From the NCBI GenBank assembly GCA_034926785.1, contig JAYFQU010000001.1, positions 1 through 64,000 of the forward strand: 64,000 nucleotides of DNA. Reading direction: 5' to 3'. Of this stretch, positions 25,202 to 33,716 are shown piece after piece; the stretch's first letter is position 1; each line of letters starts with the position of its first letter. The DNA comes from UBA7703 sp034926785. Lineage in GTDB: Bacteria > Bacillota > Clostridia > Christensenellales > CAG-138. Position numbers and translations under genes: made by a program. The notes beneath the pieces are model-generated. The model made no database searches, was not told the origin of the DNA, and worked only from the letters and a program-made list of their open reading frames with translations.

Positions 25202-26383
25202 TTAATGATGAAACAGGCGCAGCCCCGTAAACACCATCGCGATTCCGTACCGGTTGCAGCAGGCAATCACCTGCTCGTCCCGCACCGAGCCGCCGGGCTG
25301 GGCGACGTAAGTTACCCCGCTTTGATTCGCGCGCTCGATATTGTCCTCAAACGGAAAAAACGCATCACTGCCAAGGGAAACACCGTTGAGCCGGTCGATA
25401 TGCATCTCCCGATCCCGCGCGGAAAGCGGCTCCGGCCGCTTGAGAAAAGAGTTCTTCCAGCCGAGATTCATTCGTTCTTCATCGCAGTTTTGGGAGATGT
25501 AGCAATCGATCAGATTATCCCGATCCGGGCGTTTCATCTCGGGGAGAAACGAAAGGCCGAGCACCTTTTCATGCCGCCGCAGCCACCAGCGATCCGCCTT
25601 ATCTCCCGCAAGGCGCGTGCAGTGGATGCGCGATTGCTGCCCAGCGCCGACGCCGATGGTCTGCCCGCCGTAGGCAAAGCAGACGGAGTTGGATTGCGTA
25701 TACTTGAGCGTGATCATCGAAAGCACCAGATCGCGCATCGCGCATTCTGGAATGTTTCGATACTCCGTCACCGGATTGATCAGCAGCGACGGACCGATCT
25801 TCGCATTGTTGCGCGGCTGTTCAAAGGTTACGCCGAAGACCTGCTTGGTCTCAAGCCCCTGGGGGTCATAGCGTTCGTCGATCGCGATCACGGCATAGTT
25901 GCCGTTTCGCTTGGTCTTCAGGAGGGCGAGCGCCTCCGGCGTATAGCCCGGGGCGATCACGCCGTCGGATACCTCGCGCTTTATGATGGATGCGGTCGCA
26001 GCGTCGCAGACGTCGCTCAGCGCAATAAAGTCGCCAAACGAGGACATGCGGTCTGTTCCGCGCGCGCGGGCATAGGCGCAGGCAAGCGGGGAATCGTTTA
26101 GGCCCTCAATGTCCTCGACGGCACAGGCCAGGCGATCCACCTCGTCCAGCGGCAGGCCGAGCGCCGCTCCGGCCGGGCTGACGTGCTTAAACGAGGCCGC
26201 AGCAGGCAGACCAAGCGCCTCCTTGAGCTCTCGAACCAGTTGCCAGGCGTTGAGCGCATCGAGAAAATTGATGTAGCCCGGTTGGCCGTTGAGCACCTCG
26301 AGGGGCAGTTCGCCGTCCTCGCGGAAGATCCGTGCGGGCTTCTGTTGCGGGTTGCAGCCATATTTCAACGTGAGTTCTCTCAT
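25202..26383 (-). CDS. purH: Stand-alone AICAR transformylase (PurH C-terminal domain)
   Basis: A 393-residue protein homologous only to the AICAR formyltransferase domain of PurH: it opens LKYGCNPQQKPARIF, then SFKHVSPAGAA, SFGDFIALSD, and YTQSNSVCFAYGGQTIGVGAGQQSRIHCTRLAG (given by position, about 235-268), ending with the FPFEDNI and QPGGSVRD substrate segments. The N-terminal IMP cyclohydrolase domain of normal PurH is absent; that job is probably done by the PurO-type protein encoded just upstream, whose stop codon overlaps this start (ATGA). GGAGGCCCAGGC precedes the ATG. Confidence 0.93.
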   Translation of the reverse strand: MRELTLKYGCNPQQKPARIFREDGELPLEVLNGQPGYINFLDALNAWQLVRELKEALGLPAAASFKHVSPAGAALGLPLDEVDRLACAVEDIEGLNDSPLACAYARARGTDRMSSFGDFIALSDVCDAATASIIKREVSDGVIAPGYTPEALALLKTKRNGNYAVIAIDERYDPQGLETKQVFGVTFEQPRNNAKIGPSLLINPVTEYRNIPECAMRDLVLSMITLKYTQSNSVCFAYGGQTIGVGAGQQSRIHCTRLAGDKADRWWLRRHEKVLGLSFLPEMKRPDRDNLIDCYISQNCDEERMNLGWKNSFLKRPEPLSARDREMHIDRLNGVSLGSDAFFPFEDNIERANQSGVTYVAQPGGSVRDEQVIACCNRYGIAMVFTGLRLFHH

Positions 26384-27120
26384 GCCTGGGCCTCCTTTGC
26401 GGCGTATTGGTTATAGATGGCATCCTCATAGGTTCCGCTGGCTAAATCGGTATAGCGCACATAGAGAGACACCCTGTTTTCGGGATTCAGCGCACCCCAG
26501 AGCGAGTCCGCAAACGCCTTCCTTTCATTTGGCAACGACACGGCGGCAGGCTCGCCGCAAAAGCTCGGCAGCACCGCGCCGTCGGCCTGATAGGTATGGA
26601 TCAAATGCCCCACTCCACAGACCGGCTCATAGTCAAACGCCTGCCGCAGGGTCGCGGTGCCGTCTTTGTCCGCCGATTTCAGGATTGAGAGCTTGTAGAC
26701 ATAGCCACCGAGAAAGCTCTGCATGCCGCTGATACGCGGGGTATAATGCGGCGCGTCCGGCTCAAAAGTGCGCGCTCGGAGCGAGTCTTCAAAGCTCCTC
26801 CCGTTTTTCAGCGCGTCGCAGATGGTGTCCGTCTGGTCGCCGTTGGTCACGATGGTTGCGCGGTGCAAGGTACGCAGCGGCGCATAGAGAATCAGGCTCG
26901 TGTCCGCGATTCTCCCGCCGTCAAGCATGTGTATGCCGAGGTCGTTTCCGTTTTTGACAAATGCGCGGCTGCGGCTGCCGGCGCTGCGGCCCATGATAAA
27001 ATAGGCCAGCACGGCGCGCGCGCCATCCGGCGTCAGCCCCAGCACGATACCGCGCCCGGGATAGGCGTTTTGCTCTAACCGTTCAAACAGATTGCTTGGT
27101 TCCAATCTTCTTCCCCCCAT
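26380..27120 (-). CDS. purO: IMP cyclohydrolase, PurO type
   Basis: A 246-residue protein matching the PurO/IMP_cyclohyd family first known from archaea, which closes FAICAR to IMP in the last step of purine synthesis. Recognisable parts are YPGRGIVLGLTPDG, YFIMGRSAGSRSR and TNGDQTDTI. Together with the AICAR transformylase downstream it replaces bifunctional PurH. The start is uncertain: the ATG at 27120 has little upstream signal, whereas a TTG at 27105 has GGGGGGAAGAAGA directly before it. The gene overlaps purN by 38 bases. Confidence 0.85.
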   Translation of the reverse strand: MGGRRLEPSNLFERLEQNAYPGRGIVLGLTPDGARAVLAYFIMGRSAGSRSRAFVKNGNDLGIHMLDGGRIADTSLILYAPLRTLHRATIVTNGDQTDTICDALKNGRSFEDSLRARTFEPDAPHYTPRISGMQSFLGGYVYKLSILKSADKDGTATLRQAFDYEPVCGVGHLIHTYQADGAVLPSFCGEPAAVSLPNERKAFADSLWGALNPENRVSLYVRYTDLASGTYEDAIYNQYAAKEAQA

Positions 27121-27727
27121 TTGACTGTTTCATCCATTCTTGGCAGACCATCTCGGCCGCCTGCGGCAGCAACTGCCATTCCGCCTGCTCCATCACGCGG
27201 CGCTGCAGCGTCTCCGGCGTGTCCAGAGGCAGAACGGGCACCGTCTTTTGCAATAGAATTCGCCCGCCGTCCGGCACCTCGTTGACCATGTGCACCGTGG
27301 CGCCTGTCTCGCGTTCCCCGGCGGCGAGCACCGCCTCATGCACCCGGATTCCGTAATATCCCTTGCCGCAGTAAGCGGGGATCAGCGAGGGATGAACGTT
27401 GATAATCCGGTCGGGATAGCGCGCGACGAACCCCGCGCTGAGGATCAGCATGAATCCCGCAAGCACGATTATATCGATCGCGTACGCCTCCAGCGTTTCG
27501 ATCAAAGCCGCCTCAAACGCCTCCTGCGTGGAAAACTGCGCGCGCTCCACCACCAAAGCATCCACGCCCGCCTGCCGCGCGCGTGCGAGGGCAAAAGCCT
27601 CTGCCTTGCTGGAGACCACCAGCGCCAGCTCTCCGCTGGCGAATATTCCGGCATTTCGCGCGTTGAGGAGCGCCTGCAGATTGGTTCCGCCGCCGGAGAC
27701 CAGTACGGCGATGCGCGGCCTCAGCAT
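27083..27727 (-). CDS. purN: Phosphoribosylglycinamide formyltransferase
   Basis: A 214-residue folate-dependent GAR transformylase. Key features are LVSGGGTNLQALL at the start, the catalytic Asn/His pair in INVHPSLIPAYCGKGYYG and the catalytic Asp in NEVPDGGRI. It adds the C8 formyl group from 10-formyl-THF. The start overlaps the end of purM by 7 bases, and its own 3' end overlaps the purO-like gene, so the genes are tightly coupled. Confidence 0.94.
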   Translation of the reverse strand: MLRPRIAVLVSGGGTNLQALLNARNAGIFASGELALVVSSKAEAFALARARQAGVDALVVERAQFSTQEAFEAALIETLEAYAIDIIVLAGFMLILSAGFVARYPDRIINVHPSLIPAYCGKGYYGIRVHEAVLAAGERETGATVHMVNEVPDGGRILLQKTVPVLPLDTPETLQRRVMEQAEWQLLPQAAEMVCQEWMKQSNGGKKIGTKQSV

Positions 27728-28731
27728 AGCGCGACGCCTTCCCCGCCGGAGACCACCTCGCCGATGGGATAGGCGGTGACGCCCGCTTCGCCCAGCAGGG
27801 CGATTGCGCGGTCCACCTGCGCCCCGGGCAGGGTGATCGTCATCCCGACGCCCATGTTAAAGGTGTTGAACATATGCCGTTCTTCAAGCTCGCCTAGCGT
27901 TTGCAGCAGGCGAAAGACCGCCGGGATCCGCACGCTGGTTTGTTCAATCCGCGCCGAGAACCCGGCGGGGATGCTGCGCGGAATATTCTCAAAAAACCCG
28001 CCTCCCGTGATATGCGCGATGGAGTGAATCTCCATCTGCGCAAGCAGCGCAAGCACGGGTTTCACATAGATCTTCGTCGGGGTGAGCAGCTCTTCTCCAA
28101 GCGTTTTGCCCAACTCCGGCCGATATTCCGCGAGCATTTTGCGCTCCATCGGGATCAGCTTTCGAACAAGCGAAAACCCGTTGGAGTGCACGCCGGAGGA
28201 CGCAAGCGCAAGAACCGCATCCCCCGCCCGCACGCGGCTGTTGTCGACGAGTTTCTCCCGCTCGACCATGCCGACGCAAAACCCCGCCAGATCATACTCC
28301 CCATCGGGATAAAATCCAGGCATTTCGGCGGTTTCCCCGCCGATCAGCGCGCAGCCCGCCTGACGGCAGCCTTCCGCAACGCCTTTGACAATGGACGCCG
28401 CAACGGCGGGAATCAGCTTGCCCGTTGCGATATAGTCGAGGAAAAACAGCGGCCTTGCCCCGTGGCAGACGACGTCGTTTGCGCACATCGCCACACAGTC
28501 GATGCCGACCGTATCGTGCCGTTCCAGCGCAAACGCCGCCTTAAGCTTGGTGCCGACGCCGTCCGTACCGGAGACGAGCACCTGCTCGCCCAGCGCATAC
28601 AGGCCGCCGAACGAACCAAGCGACTGCAGCACATTCGCGTCAAACGTCGCTTCGGCGTATGTCTTCATGCGCTTGACCGCCTCGTATCCCGCCTCTACAT
28701 CCACGCCGGAGTCTTGATAGGTAACAGGCAT
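27721..28731 (-). CDS. purM: Phosphoribosylformylglycinamidine cyclo-ligase
   Basis: A 336-residue AIR synthetase that closes the imidazole ring of FGAM using ATP. It starts TYQDSGVDVEAGYEAV, with VSGTDGVGTKLKAAF, GIDCVAMCANDVVCHGARP, LIGGETAEMPGFY and HITGGGFFENIPR, the usual PurM motifs. Its ATG follows GAAGAGGAGAGGACA. It is third-to-fourth in the operon between purF and purN. Confidence 0.95.
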   Translation of the reverse strand: MPVTYQDSGVDVEAGYEAVKRMKTYAEATFDANVLQSLGSFGGLYALGEQVLVSGTDGVGTKLKAAFALERHDTVGIDCVAMCANDVVCHGARPLFFLDYIATGKLIPAVAASIVKGVAEGCRQAGCALIGGETAEMPGFYPDGEYDLAGFCVGMVEREKLVDNSRVRAGDAVLALASSGVHSNGFSLVRKLIPMERKMLAEYRPELGKTLGEELLTPTKIYVKPVLALLAQMEIHSIAHITGGGFFENIPRSIPAGFSARIEQTSVRIPAVFRLLQTLGELEERHMFNTFNMGVGMTITLPGAQVDRAIALLGEAGVTAYPIGEVVSGGEGVALC

Positions 28732-28781
28732 TGTCCTCTCCTCTTCGTCACAATCGTTCCATCCCGCCGTTCAGCGGGCAA

Positions 28782-30239
28782 TCAGGTGTCCAGCAGCCGT
28801 TTGCCGCAGCATGTCATGAGGCTGGAGACATCCTCGGGATACCTCCCGTCGAAACACCCGGCGCAGAAATGGCACGCCGCGCCCTCGACGGTCTTGATTA
28901 AATCCTCAATATCCAGATAACGCAGCGAATCCGCGCCGATAAACCTCCGAATCTCCTCCACGGAGTGATTCGCGCCGATGAGCTGCTCGTACGAGGAGGT
29001 ATCGATGCCGAAATAGCACGGGTGCATCACGGGCGGCGAGCTCACGCGGATATGAACCTCCTTCGCCCCCGCGGTGCGCAGCATCTCCACAATCCGGCGG
29101 CTCGTGGTGCCGCGCACGATGGAATCATCCACGAGCAGCACTTTTTTGCCGCGCACATTTCGCTTGAGCGCGCTGAGCTTGAGGGAGACATCCATCTCCC
29201 GCCGATCCTGCGAGGGTTCGATGAACGTGCGCCCCGTATAGCGGTTCTTTGAAAGCGCGATGGTAAAGGGCAAATTCGCCTGCCGCGCGTAGCCCATCGC
29301 GGCGGGCAGGGATGAGTCCGGCACGGCGGCCACCACGTCCACATCCGCAGGCGAGGATATCGCAAGCAGCTCACCCGCCCGTTCCCGCGCCTTGTGCACG
29401 GAGATACCGTCAATATCCGAATCCGGCCGCGCGAAATAGACATATTCAAAGATGCACAGCGCGGTATCCGCCGCGCGCGCGGACTGATGCGAGGTCAGGT
29501 TCTTTTTGTCGGCGACCAGCACCTCGCCGGGCCGAACGTCGCGTATGAACTCCGCGCCGATGGTATCAAACGCGCAGGACTCGGAGGCGAACACATAGGC
29601 GCCGTCGAGGCTGCCCAGCGCGAGCGGACGCATGCCCTTGGGATCGCGCACGCCGACGAGCTGATCACGGGTCAGCAGCACGAGCGCATAGCTGCCCTTG
29701 AGCCGGTCCGCCGCGCGGATGGCACTCCGGGCAATGCCCTCGTCGATATGCTGCGCAATCATCGCGGCGATGACCTCCGAATCGCTGGTGGTTTGGAAGT
29801 TCACGCCCTCCGCCTCCAACTCCGCGCGGAGCTCCTTCGCGTTGATGATGTTGCCGTTGTGCGCGAGGGCGACCGGCCCGCGCGGGGAGGAGACGATCAG
29901 CGGCTGCGCATTCACAAGGGAGCTCTCGCCCATTGTGGAGTAGCGCACGTGCCCGATGGCCGCGGCGGCGCCGGCGAGAGAACCCAGCCCGTCGCAAAAC
30001 CGGCCGCTGACAAGCCCCATCTCCTTGTGGCACTCAATCCCGCCCTTGCGGGCGACGGCGATTCCCGCGCTCTCCTGCCCGCGATGTTGCAGGGAGAAGA
30101 GCCCGTAATAGGCGGCCTCCGCGGCATCGAGACCGCTTTGGTTGGAATAGATGCCGAATACGCCGCATTCTTCGTTCATGCGGTCGCATTCGGGCTTGAG
30201 TCTTTCATATGGCTCCAGAGCGCGCACATGCAACGGCAT
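28782..30239 (-). CDS. purF: Amidophosphoribosyltransferase
   Basis: A 485-residue enzyme of the committing step of purine synthesis (PRPP plus glutamine to phosphoribosylamine). NEECGVFGIY holds the catalytic Cys25; the 24 residues before it would be a propeptide, somewhat longer than the 11 residues of Bacillus PurF. The PRPP loop VDDSIVRGTTS is intact. Cysteines near the C-terminus (CHFCAGCFDGRYP plus CC near the end) fit the [4Fe-4S]-containing class of Firmicute PurF. The stop of purC is 1 base from this start. Confidence 0.95.
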   Translation of the reverse strand: MPLHVRALEPYERLKPECDRMNEECGVFGIYSNQSGLDAAEAAYYGLFSLQHRGQESAGIAVARKGGIECHKEMGLVSGRFCDGLGSLAGAAAAIGHVRYSTMGESSLVNAQPLIVSSPRGPVALAHNGNIINAKELRAELEAEGVNFQTTSDSEVIAAMIAQHIDEGIARSAIRAADRLKGSYALVLLTRDQLVGVRDPKGMRPLALGSLDGAYVFASESCAFDTIGAEFIRDVRPGEVLVADKKNLTSHQSARAADTALCIFEYVYFARPDSDIDGISVHKARERAGELLAISSPADVDVVAAVPDSSLPAAMGYARQANLPFTIALSKNRYTGRTFIEPSQDRREMDVSLKLSALKRNVRGKKVLLVDDSIVRGTTSRRIVEMLRTAGAKEVHIRVSSPPVMHPCYFGIDTSSYEQLIGANHSVEEIRRFIGADSLRYLDIEDLIKTVEGAACHFCAGCFDGRYPEDVSSLMTCCGKRLLDT

Positions 30240-30240
30240 G

Positions 30241-30948
30241 TTATTCTCCCATCAGTCGGCGGATGATCTCCCGGTATGCTTCCTCAACGTCCCCGAGATC
30301 GCGGCGGAAGCGGTCCTTGTCGAGCTTTTTACCCGTGGTCTTGTCCCAGTAGCGGCAGGTATCCGGCGAGATCTCGTCCGCCAAGATCACCTTGCCCTCA
30401 CAGCGGCCAAACTCAAGTTTGAAGTCGATGAGTTCGATTCCAAGCTCGTCGAGATAGCCCTTGAGGATATCGTTGATGCGAAAGGAATAGTCCTTCACCT
30501 GCTCCATCTCCTCGTCCGTCGCGATATTCAGCGCGCGGATGTAGTAGGAGTTGATGAACGGGTCGCCCAGCTCATCGTTTTTATAGCTGTATTCCAGGAT
30601 CGGGCAGGCGAGCGCCGTCCCCTCGGGCACGCCCATACGCTTGGAAAAGCTGCCCGCAGCGCGGTTTCGGACGATGACCTCGACCGGCAGAATCTCCACA
30701 CGCTTGACCGCCGTCTCCCGATCGGAAAGCTGCTCCATGTAGTGCGTCGGGATCCCCTTGCTCTCCAGCAGGCGGAAAAAGTGGTTGGAGACCTTGTTGT
30801 TGACCACGCCCTTGCCGGCGATGGTACCCTTCTTCAGGCCGTTGAACGCGGTTGCATCGTCCTTGTAGTCCACGATGACCACGCCCGGCACGTCGGTTGC
30901 GAATACCTTTTTCGCCTTGCCCTCGTAAATCTGCTCCATCTTGATCAT
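30241..30948 (-). CDS. purC: SAICAR synthetase
   Basis: A 235-residue enzyme that joins CAIR and aspartate with ATP. It starts with the typical YEGKAKKVFAT and shows DYKDDATAFNG, EVIVRNRAAGSFSKR, and LEFGRCEGKVILADEISPD before the C-terminal WDK region. It overlaps purE by 4 bases (ATGA), so translation is coupled. Confidence 0.96.
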   Translation of the reverse strand: MIKMEQIYEGKAKKVFATDVPGVVIVDYKDDATAFNGLKKGTIAGKGVVNNKVSNHFFRLLESKGIPTHYMEQLSDRETAVKRVEILPVEVIVRNRAAGSFSKRMGVPEGTALACPILEYSYKNDELGDPFINSYYIRALNIATDEEMEQVKDYSFRINDILKGYLDELGIELIDFKLEFGRCEGKVILADEISPDTCRYWDKTTGKKLDKDRFRRDLGDVEEAYREIIRRLMGE

Positions 30949-31442
30949 AATGCCTCTATCTCCTTTTGCAGCGCGGCATCCGCCTCGGCGGTCTTCTCCG
31001 CCAGCGCGCGCGCATGCTTTTTCAGTTGTTCCGCCAGGGTATCGTCCCCCAGCGCGAGGATGCGGACCGCGAGCAGAGCGGCGTTTACCGCCCCGTCGAT
31101 CGAGACACTGGCCACGGGCACGCCACCGGGCATCTGCACGGTGGAGAGCAGCGCATCCAGGCCGCCCAGATCCTTCGCGCTCACGGGCACGCCGATCACG
31201 GGGAGGATCGTATGCGCGGCGAGCACGCCCGCGAGATGCGCCGCCTTTCCCGCGAATGCAATAATTACGCCGCAGCCCTCCGCGGCGGCCTCCCTGGCAA
31301 ACGCCGCCGCCTCGTCCGGCGAGCGATGCGCCGAGAGTACGCGCGCGGCATAGGGCACGCCGAAGCGCGCAAGCGTCCGCAGCGCTTCCTTCGCCAGCGG
31401 AGCGTCGGAAGCACTCCCCATCACTATTACCGCCTTTTTCAC
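30945..31442 (-). CDS. purE: N5-CAIR mutase / AIR carboxylase catalytic subunit
   Basis: A 165-residue PurE, first gene of the pur operon. It has VMGSASDAPLA, SAHRSPDEAAAF with the catalytic His, AGKAAHLAGV and VQMPGGVPVASV. A GTG start at 31442 is chosen because AAGGAGGG lies 5 bases upstream; the longer in-frame ATG at 31466 lies inside the preceding terminator. No purK is nearby, so the protein may use CO2 directly or a PurK elsewhere. Confidence 0.93.
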   Translation of the reverse strand: MKKAVIVMGSASDAPLAKEALRTLARFGVPYAARVLSAHRSPDEAAAFAREAAAEGCGVIIAFAGKAAHLAGVLAAHTILPVIGVPVSAKDLGGLDALLSTVQMPGGVPVASVSIDGAVNAALLAVRILALGDDTLAEQLKKHARALAEKTAEADAALQKEIEAL

Positions 31443-31465
31443 GAAACCCTCCTTCTTTTTGCGCA

Positions 31466-31493
31466 CAAAAACAGCCCGCGCTAGCTGCGGGCT
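31466..31493 (-). terminator. Intrinsic terminator between the GntR gene and purE
   Basis: AGCCCGC (31473-31479) pairs with GCGGGCT (31487-31493) around a 7-base loop, followed on the minus strand by GTTTTTGTG. The stem includes the last base of the GntR stop codon, and the structure ends just 24 bases before the purE GTG. It should separate the regulator from the operon or act as an attenuator for read-through. Confidence 0.75.
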
Positions 31494-32218
31494 TAAAACT
31501 TCATTCTCAGGAGTGTGTGTGGAATCACCCCGCCGATGTAATACTGTGGGGAGTAGAGCATGGGCATACCTTCCTTGTCGTAGTTGATTTCGTCAAGATA
31601 CAGCAGCGGCGTGCCCTCCGCAACCTGGAAGATCTCGGACAGCGCATGATCAGCAACGGCCGGGCGCACCTCGGTGAGGTCCATATGCGCCTCCAGCGCG
31701 CAAAATTTCTTGAGAAACGAGAAGATCGGATTTTGCAGATCCTCCTCGGTATAGTCCCTTTTCTTGATCAGCGCAGCCGGAATATAGTCCTCGCAATAGA
31801 TCGCCGGTTTGCCATCCGCGCCGATGAGACGCACCACGCGCAGCACCATATCCCCCTCCGGAACCGCGAGACGCTGGGAGACGGAGGCACCGGATTGCAC
31901 CAGCTCGTGGCTGGCGCGCAGCAGGCTTGGCTCGTGGCCGGACTGCGTGATCATCTCCATGAACTCGATCTCCATGTCCATGCGAACCTTAACGGCGAGT
32001 ACGTGACGGTTGATCACCGTGCCGACGCCCTGATGCCTGCTGATAAACCCTTCACGCTCCAGCTGGGAGAGGCTGTCCCTCAGCTGCGTGCGGCTGATGT
32101 TCAACCGCTCGGCGAGCACCCCTTCCGGCGGAAGCTTGCCGGAGTAGCGATAGGCGCCCTCCTTCATCTCCCGCAGCAATCTTGCCCGAACCGACTGCAG
32201 CTGCATCTGCTCGTCCAT
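31493..32218 (-). CDS. GntR/HutC-family transcriptional regulator with UTRA domain
   Basis: A 241-residue regulator. Residues about 1-70 are a GntR winged helix (GKLPPEGVLAERLNISRTQLRDSLSQLEREGFISR, read by position 26-60), and residues about 85-240 a UTRA ligand-binding domain (VLRVVRLIGADGKPAIYCEDYIP near the middle; TPLLYLDEI and LYSPQYY at the end). It is expected to bind a small sugar or nucleoside-like effector, but the ligand is unknown. The ATG at 32218 is chosen because AAGGCGG lies 9 bases upstream; the ATG at 32239 has no binding site. Its promoter overlaps a palindrome (32244-32271), so autoregulation is likely. It lies upstream of the pur operon, same strand. Confidence 0.9.
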   Translation of the reverse strand: MDEQMQLQSVRARLLREMKEGAYRYSGKLPPEGVLAERLNISRTQLRDSLSQLEREGFISRHQGVGTVINRHVLAVKVRMDMEIEFMEMITQSGHEPSLLRASHELVQSGASVSQRLAVPEGDMVLRVVRLIGADGKPAIYCEDYIPAALIKKRDYTEEDLQNPIFSFLKKFCALEAHMDLTEVRPAVADHALSEIFQVAEGTPLLYLDEINYDKEGMPMLYSPQYYIGGVIPHTLLRMKF

Positions 32219-32243
32219 GCCATCGCACCGCCTTGTCATACTT

Positions 32244-32271
32244 ATTGGTATTACTATTTCGTATTACCAAT
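32244..32271 (-). promoter_or_regulatory. Operator-like palindrome at the GntR start site
   Basis: ATTGGTA (32244-32250) is inverted as TACCAAT (32265-32271). The segment also contains the direct repeat GTATTAC twice, 13 bases apart. TTGGTATTACCAA-like half-sites are common for HutC-type GntR regulators. It begins just downstream of the predicted transcription start, a good position for repression. Confidence 0.6.
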
Positions 32272-32280
32272 TAAGATAAC

Positions 32281-32309
32281 ATGCTAGCACACATGCATCC
32301 GTTTGTAAA
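32281..32309 (-). promoter_or_regulatory. Promoter of the GntR gene
   Basis: Minus strand TTTACA (32304-32309), 17-base spacer, TAGCAT (32281-32286) with an upstream TGC (extended -10). Confidence 0.6.
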
Positions 32310-32380
32310 GCAGGCATGGCGCGTAAAACCCATATGATTTTTGCTTGACCGGCTGTTTTTGCCCGCCGTTCCCGCGCGCC

Positions 32381-33364
32381 TTAGAACTCGACAACGCCTT
32401 CAAAATTCTTCCTTGCGTCGCCCGTCATCCACACCCCGTCGTCGGTATAGCGAATGAGCAGCTCGCCGCCGCGCAAGGGCACGGTAACATCCTCCCCTTT
32501 TTGGCAAAAACCGTTCTCCGTCGCGGTCTCCAGTACAGGCTGATTTGCGCCCCGGTGGCCGTATTTGAGCTTCATCGTCCTGCCCCCCATCGCGAGCGCG
32601 AGCAACTGATGCCCAGGCAGATGCCAAAGGTCGGCAGATTTGCCGGCATGAGGCGGGCAAGCTCTACGAGGATCCCCGTGTTTTCCGCCGGGTCACCCGG
32701 GCCGTTGGAGAGCATGATTCCGTCGGGTTTTCGCGCGAGGATCTCTTGCGCCGTGGTACCTGCCGGTACGCAGACGACGCTGCAGCCGCGTTTGACCAGC
32801 TCCCGCACGATGTTTCGCTTCGCGCCAAAGTCCCAGAGGACGACGGTTCTTATTGCATCCTCCGCAGGGATCGCCCGCGCGTTCTTGCAGCTCACCGCTG
32901 CGACCGCCCCGTTGATTCGGTACGCCTGAACCTGCTGCATCGCCGCCTCGCCGAGCTCCGGATCGTCGGTTAGGATCGCATTCATCACGCCGTGTTCGCG
33001 GATGAGCTTGACGAGCGCGCGTGTCGATATCCCAAATCCCCGGAATTCCTCTGGATAACAAAAAGGTGTCAAGATCCTCTTCACTGCGAAAGTTGGAAGG
33101 TTCTTGACACCAATCATGAACAATATACGCTTTTAAAGTGGGAGCTTCGCCCTCAAGGTCGGCGGGAATGACACCATAATTACCGATCAGTGGAAACGTT
33201 TGAACCACCATCTGGCCATAATCACTCGGGTCGGTCAGCGTCTCCAGATATCCGGTCATCGCCGTGGTAAACACGATTTCCCCGGTCGCCTGCTTCGCTG
33301 CGCCAAACGGACGTCCCTTGAACACCCGCCCATTTTCCAGGATGAGATATCTTGCGTGATCCAT
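32381..33364 (-). pseudogene. carA: Broken carA joined to the 3' end of dapF
   Basis: The DNA encodes carbamoyl-phosphate synthase small subunit from MDHARYLILENGRVF at 33364 (GGGAGGAAAGGC upstream), but only across three frames. Frame 1 runs to WDIDTRA; a two-base loss in a CG-dinucleotide run near 33013-33022 shifts to frame 2, which reads ALVKLIREHGVM through LPTFGICLG; one base is then lost near 32608-32613, before HQLLALAMGGRT, returning to frame 1. After KLKYGHRGANQPV (about 32534) the homology changes: NGFCQKGEDVTVPLRGG to VWMTGDARKNFEGVVEF is the C-terminus of diaminopimelate epimerase (DapF). The amidotransferase His/Glu part of CarA and most of DapF are missing. It is non-functional as it stands unless the sequence is in error. 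Confidence 0.8.
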
Positions 33365-33716
33365 GCCTTTCCTCCCGCCGCTGTGAAGCAAGGCAGCAAA
33401 CAGACCATCCTTTTCACTGCCCCAAATTTCTTTAGCGAGTGATATAGTACAGTGGATCCCGTTTGAAAAGCTAATTATAATTATTCGAATACAATTTATT
33501 TTTATGCTTTTTAAAAAGACAATCGTTTTCTCTTCGCGATCATTTGTATACGCTGCTTAAACAACCGCCCGCACTTTTTTCAGGTATGATGCCTGTTCTT
33601 CAAAATCCTGCAAAACCGGCACCCGCGATAAAGTCGCTTGCCAAAATGAATATATCATGCATAAATCTGCATCGGCATGGAGCCCGGGCAACGGCGCGCA
33701 CCTCGTTTTCTTCGCG
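33365..33716. other. AT-rich intergenic region upstream of broken carA
   Basis: About 350 bases with no supportable gene. The part 33440-33540 is much richer in A and T than its surroundings and could hold the old carA promoter, but I could not fix a single -35/-10 pair. No PyrR-type attenuator or T-box was recognised. Confidence 0.4.

Noticed and set aside
27083..27727. Loss of the catalytic Asp in PurN
   Set aside because: The Asp is present in NEVPDGGRI; the family in Clostridia has this wording.
30949..32380. Purine riboswitch in front of the pur genes
   Set aside because: No purine-aptamer core was recognised; the visible elements are a GntR gene, an operator-like palindrome and a plain terminator.
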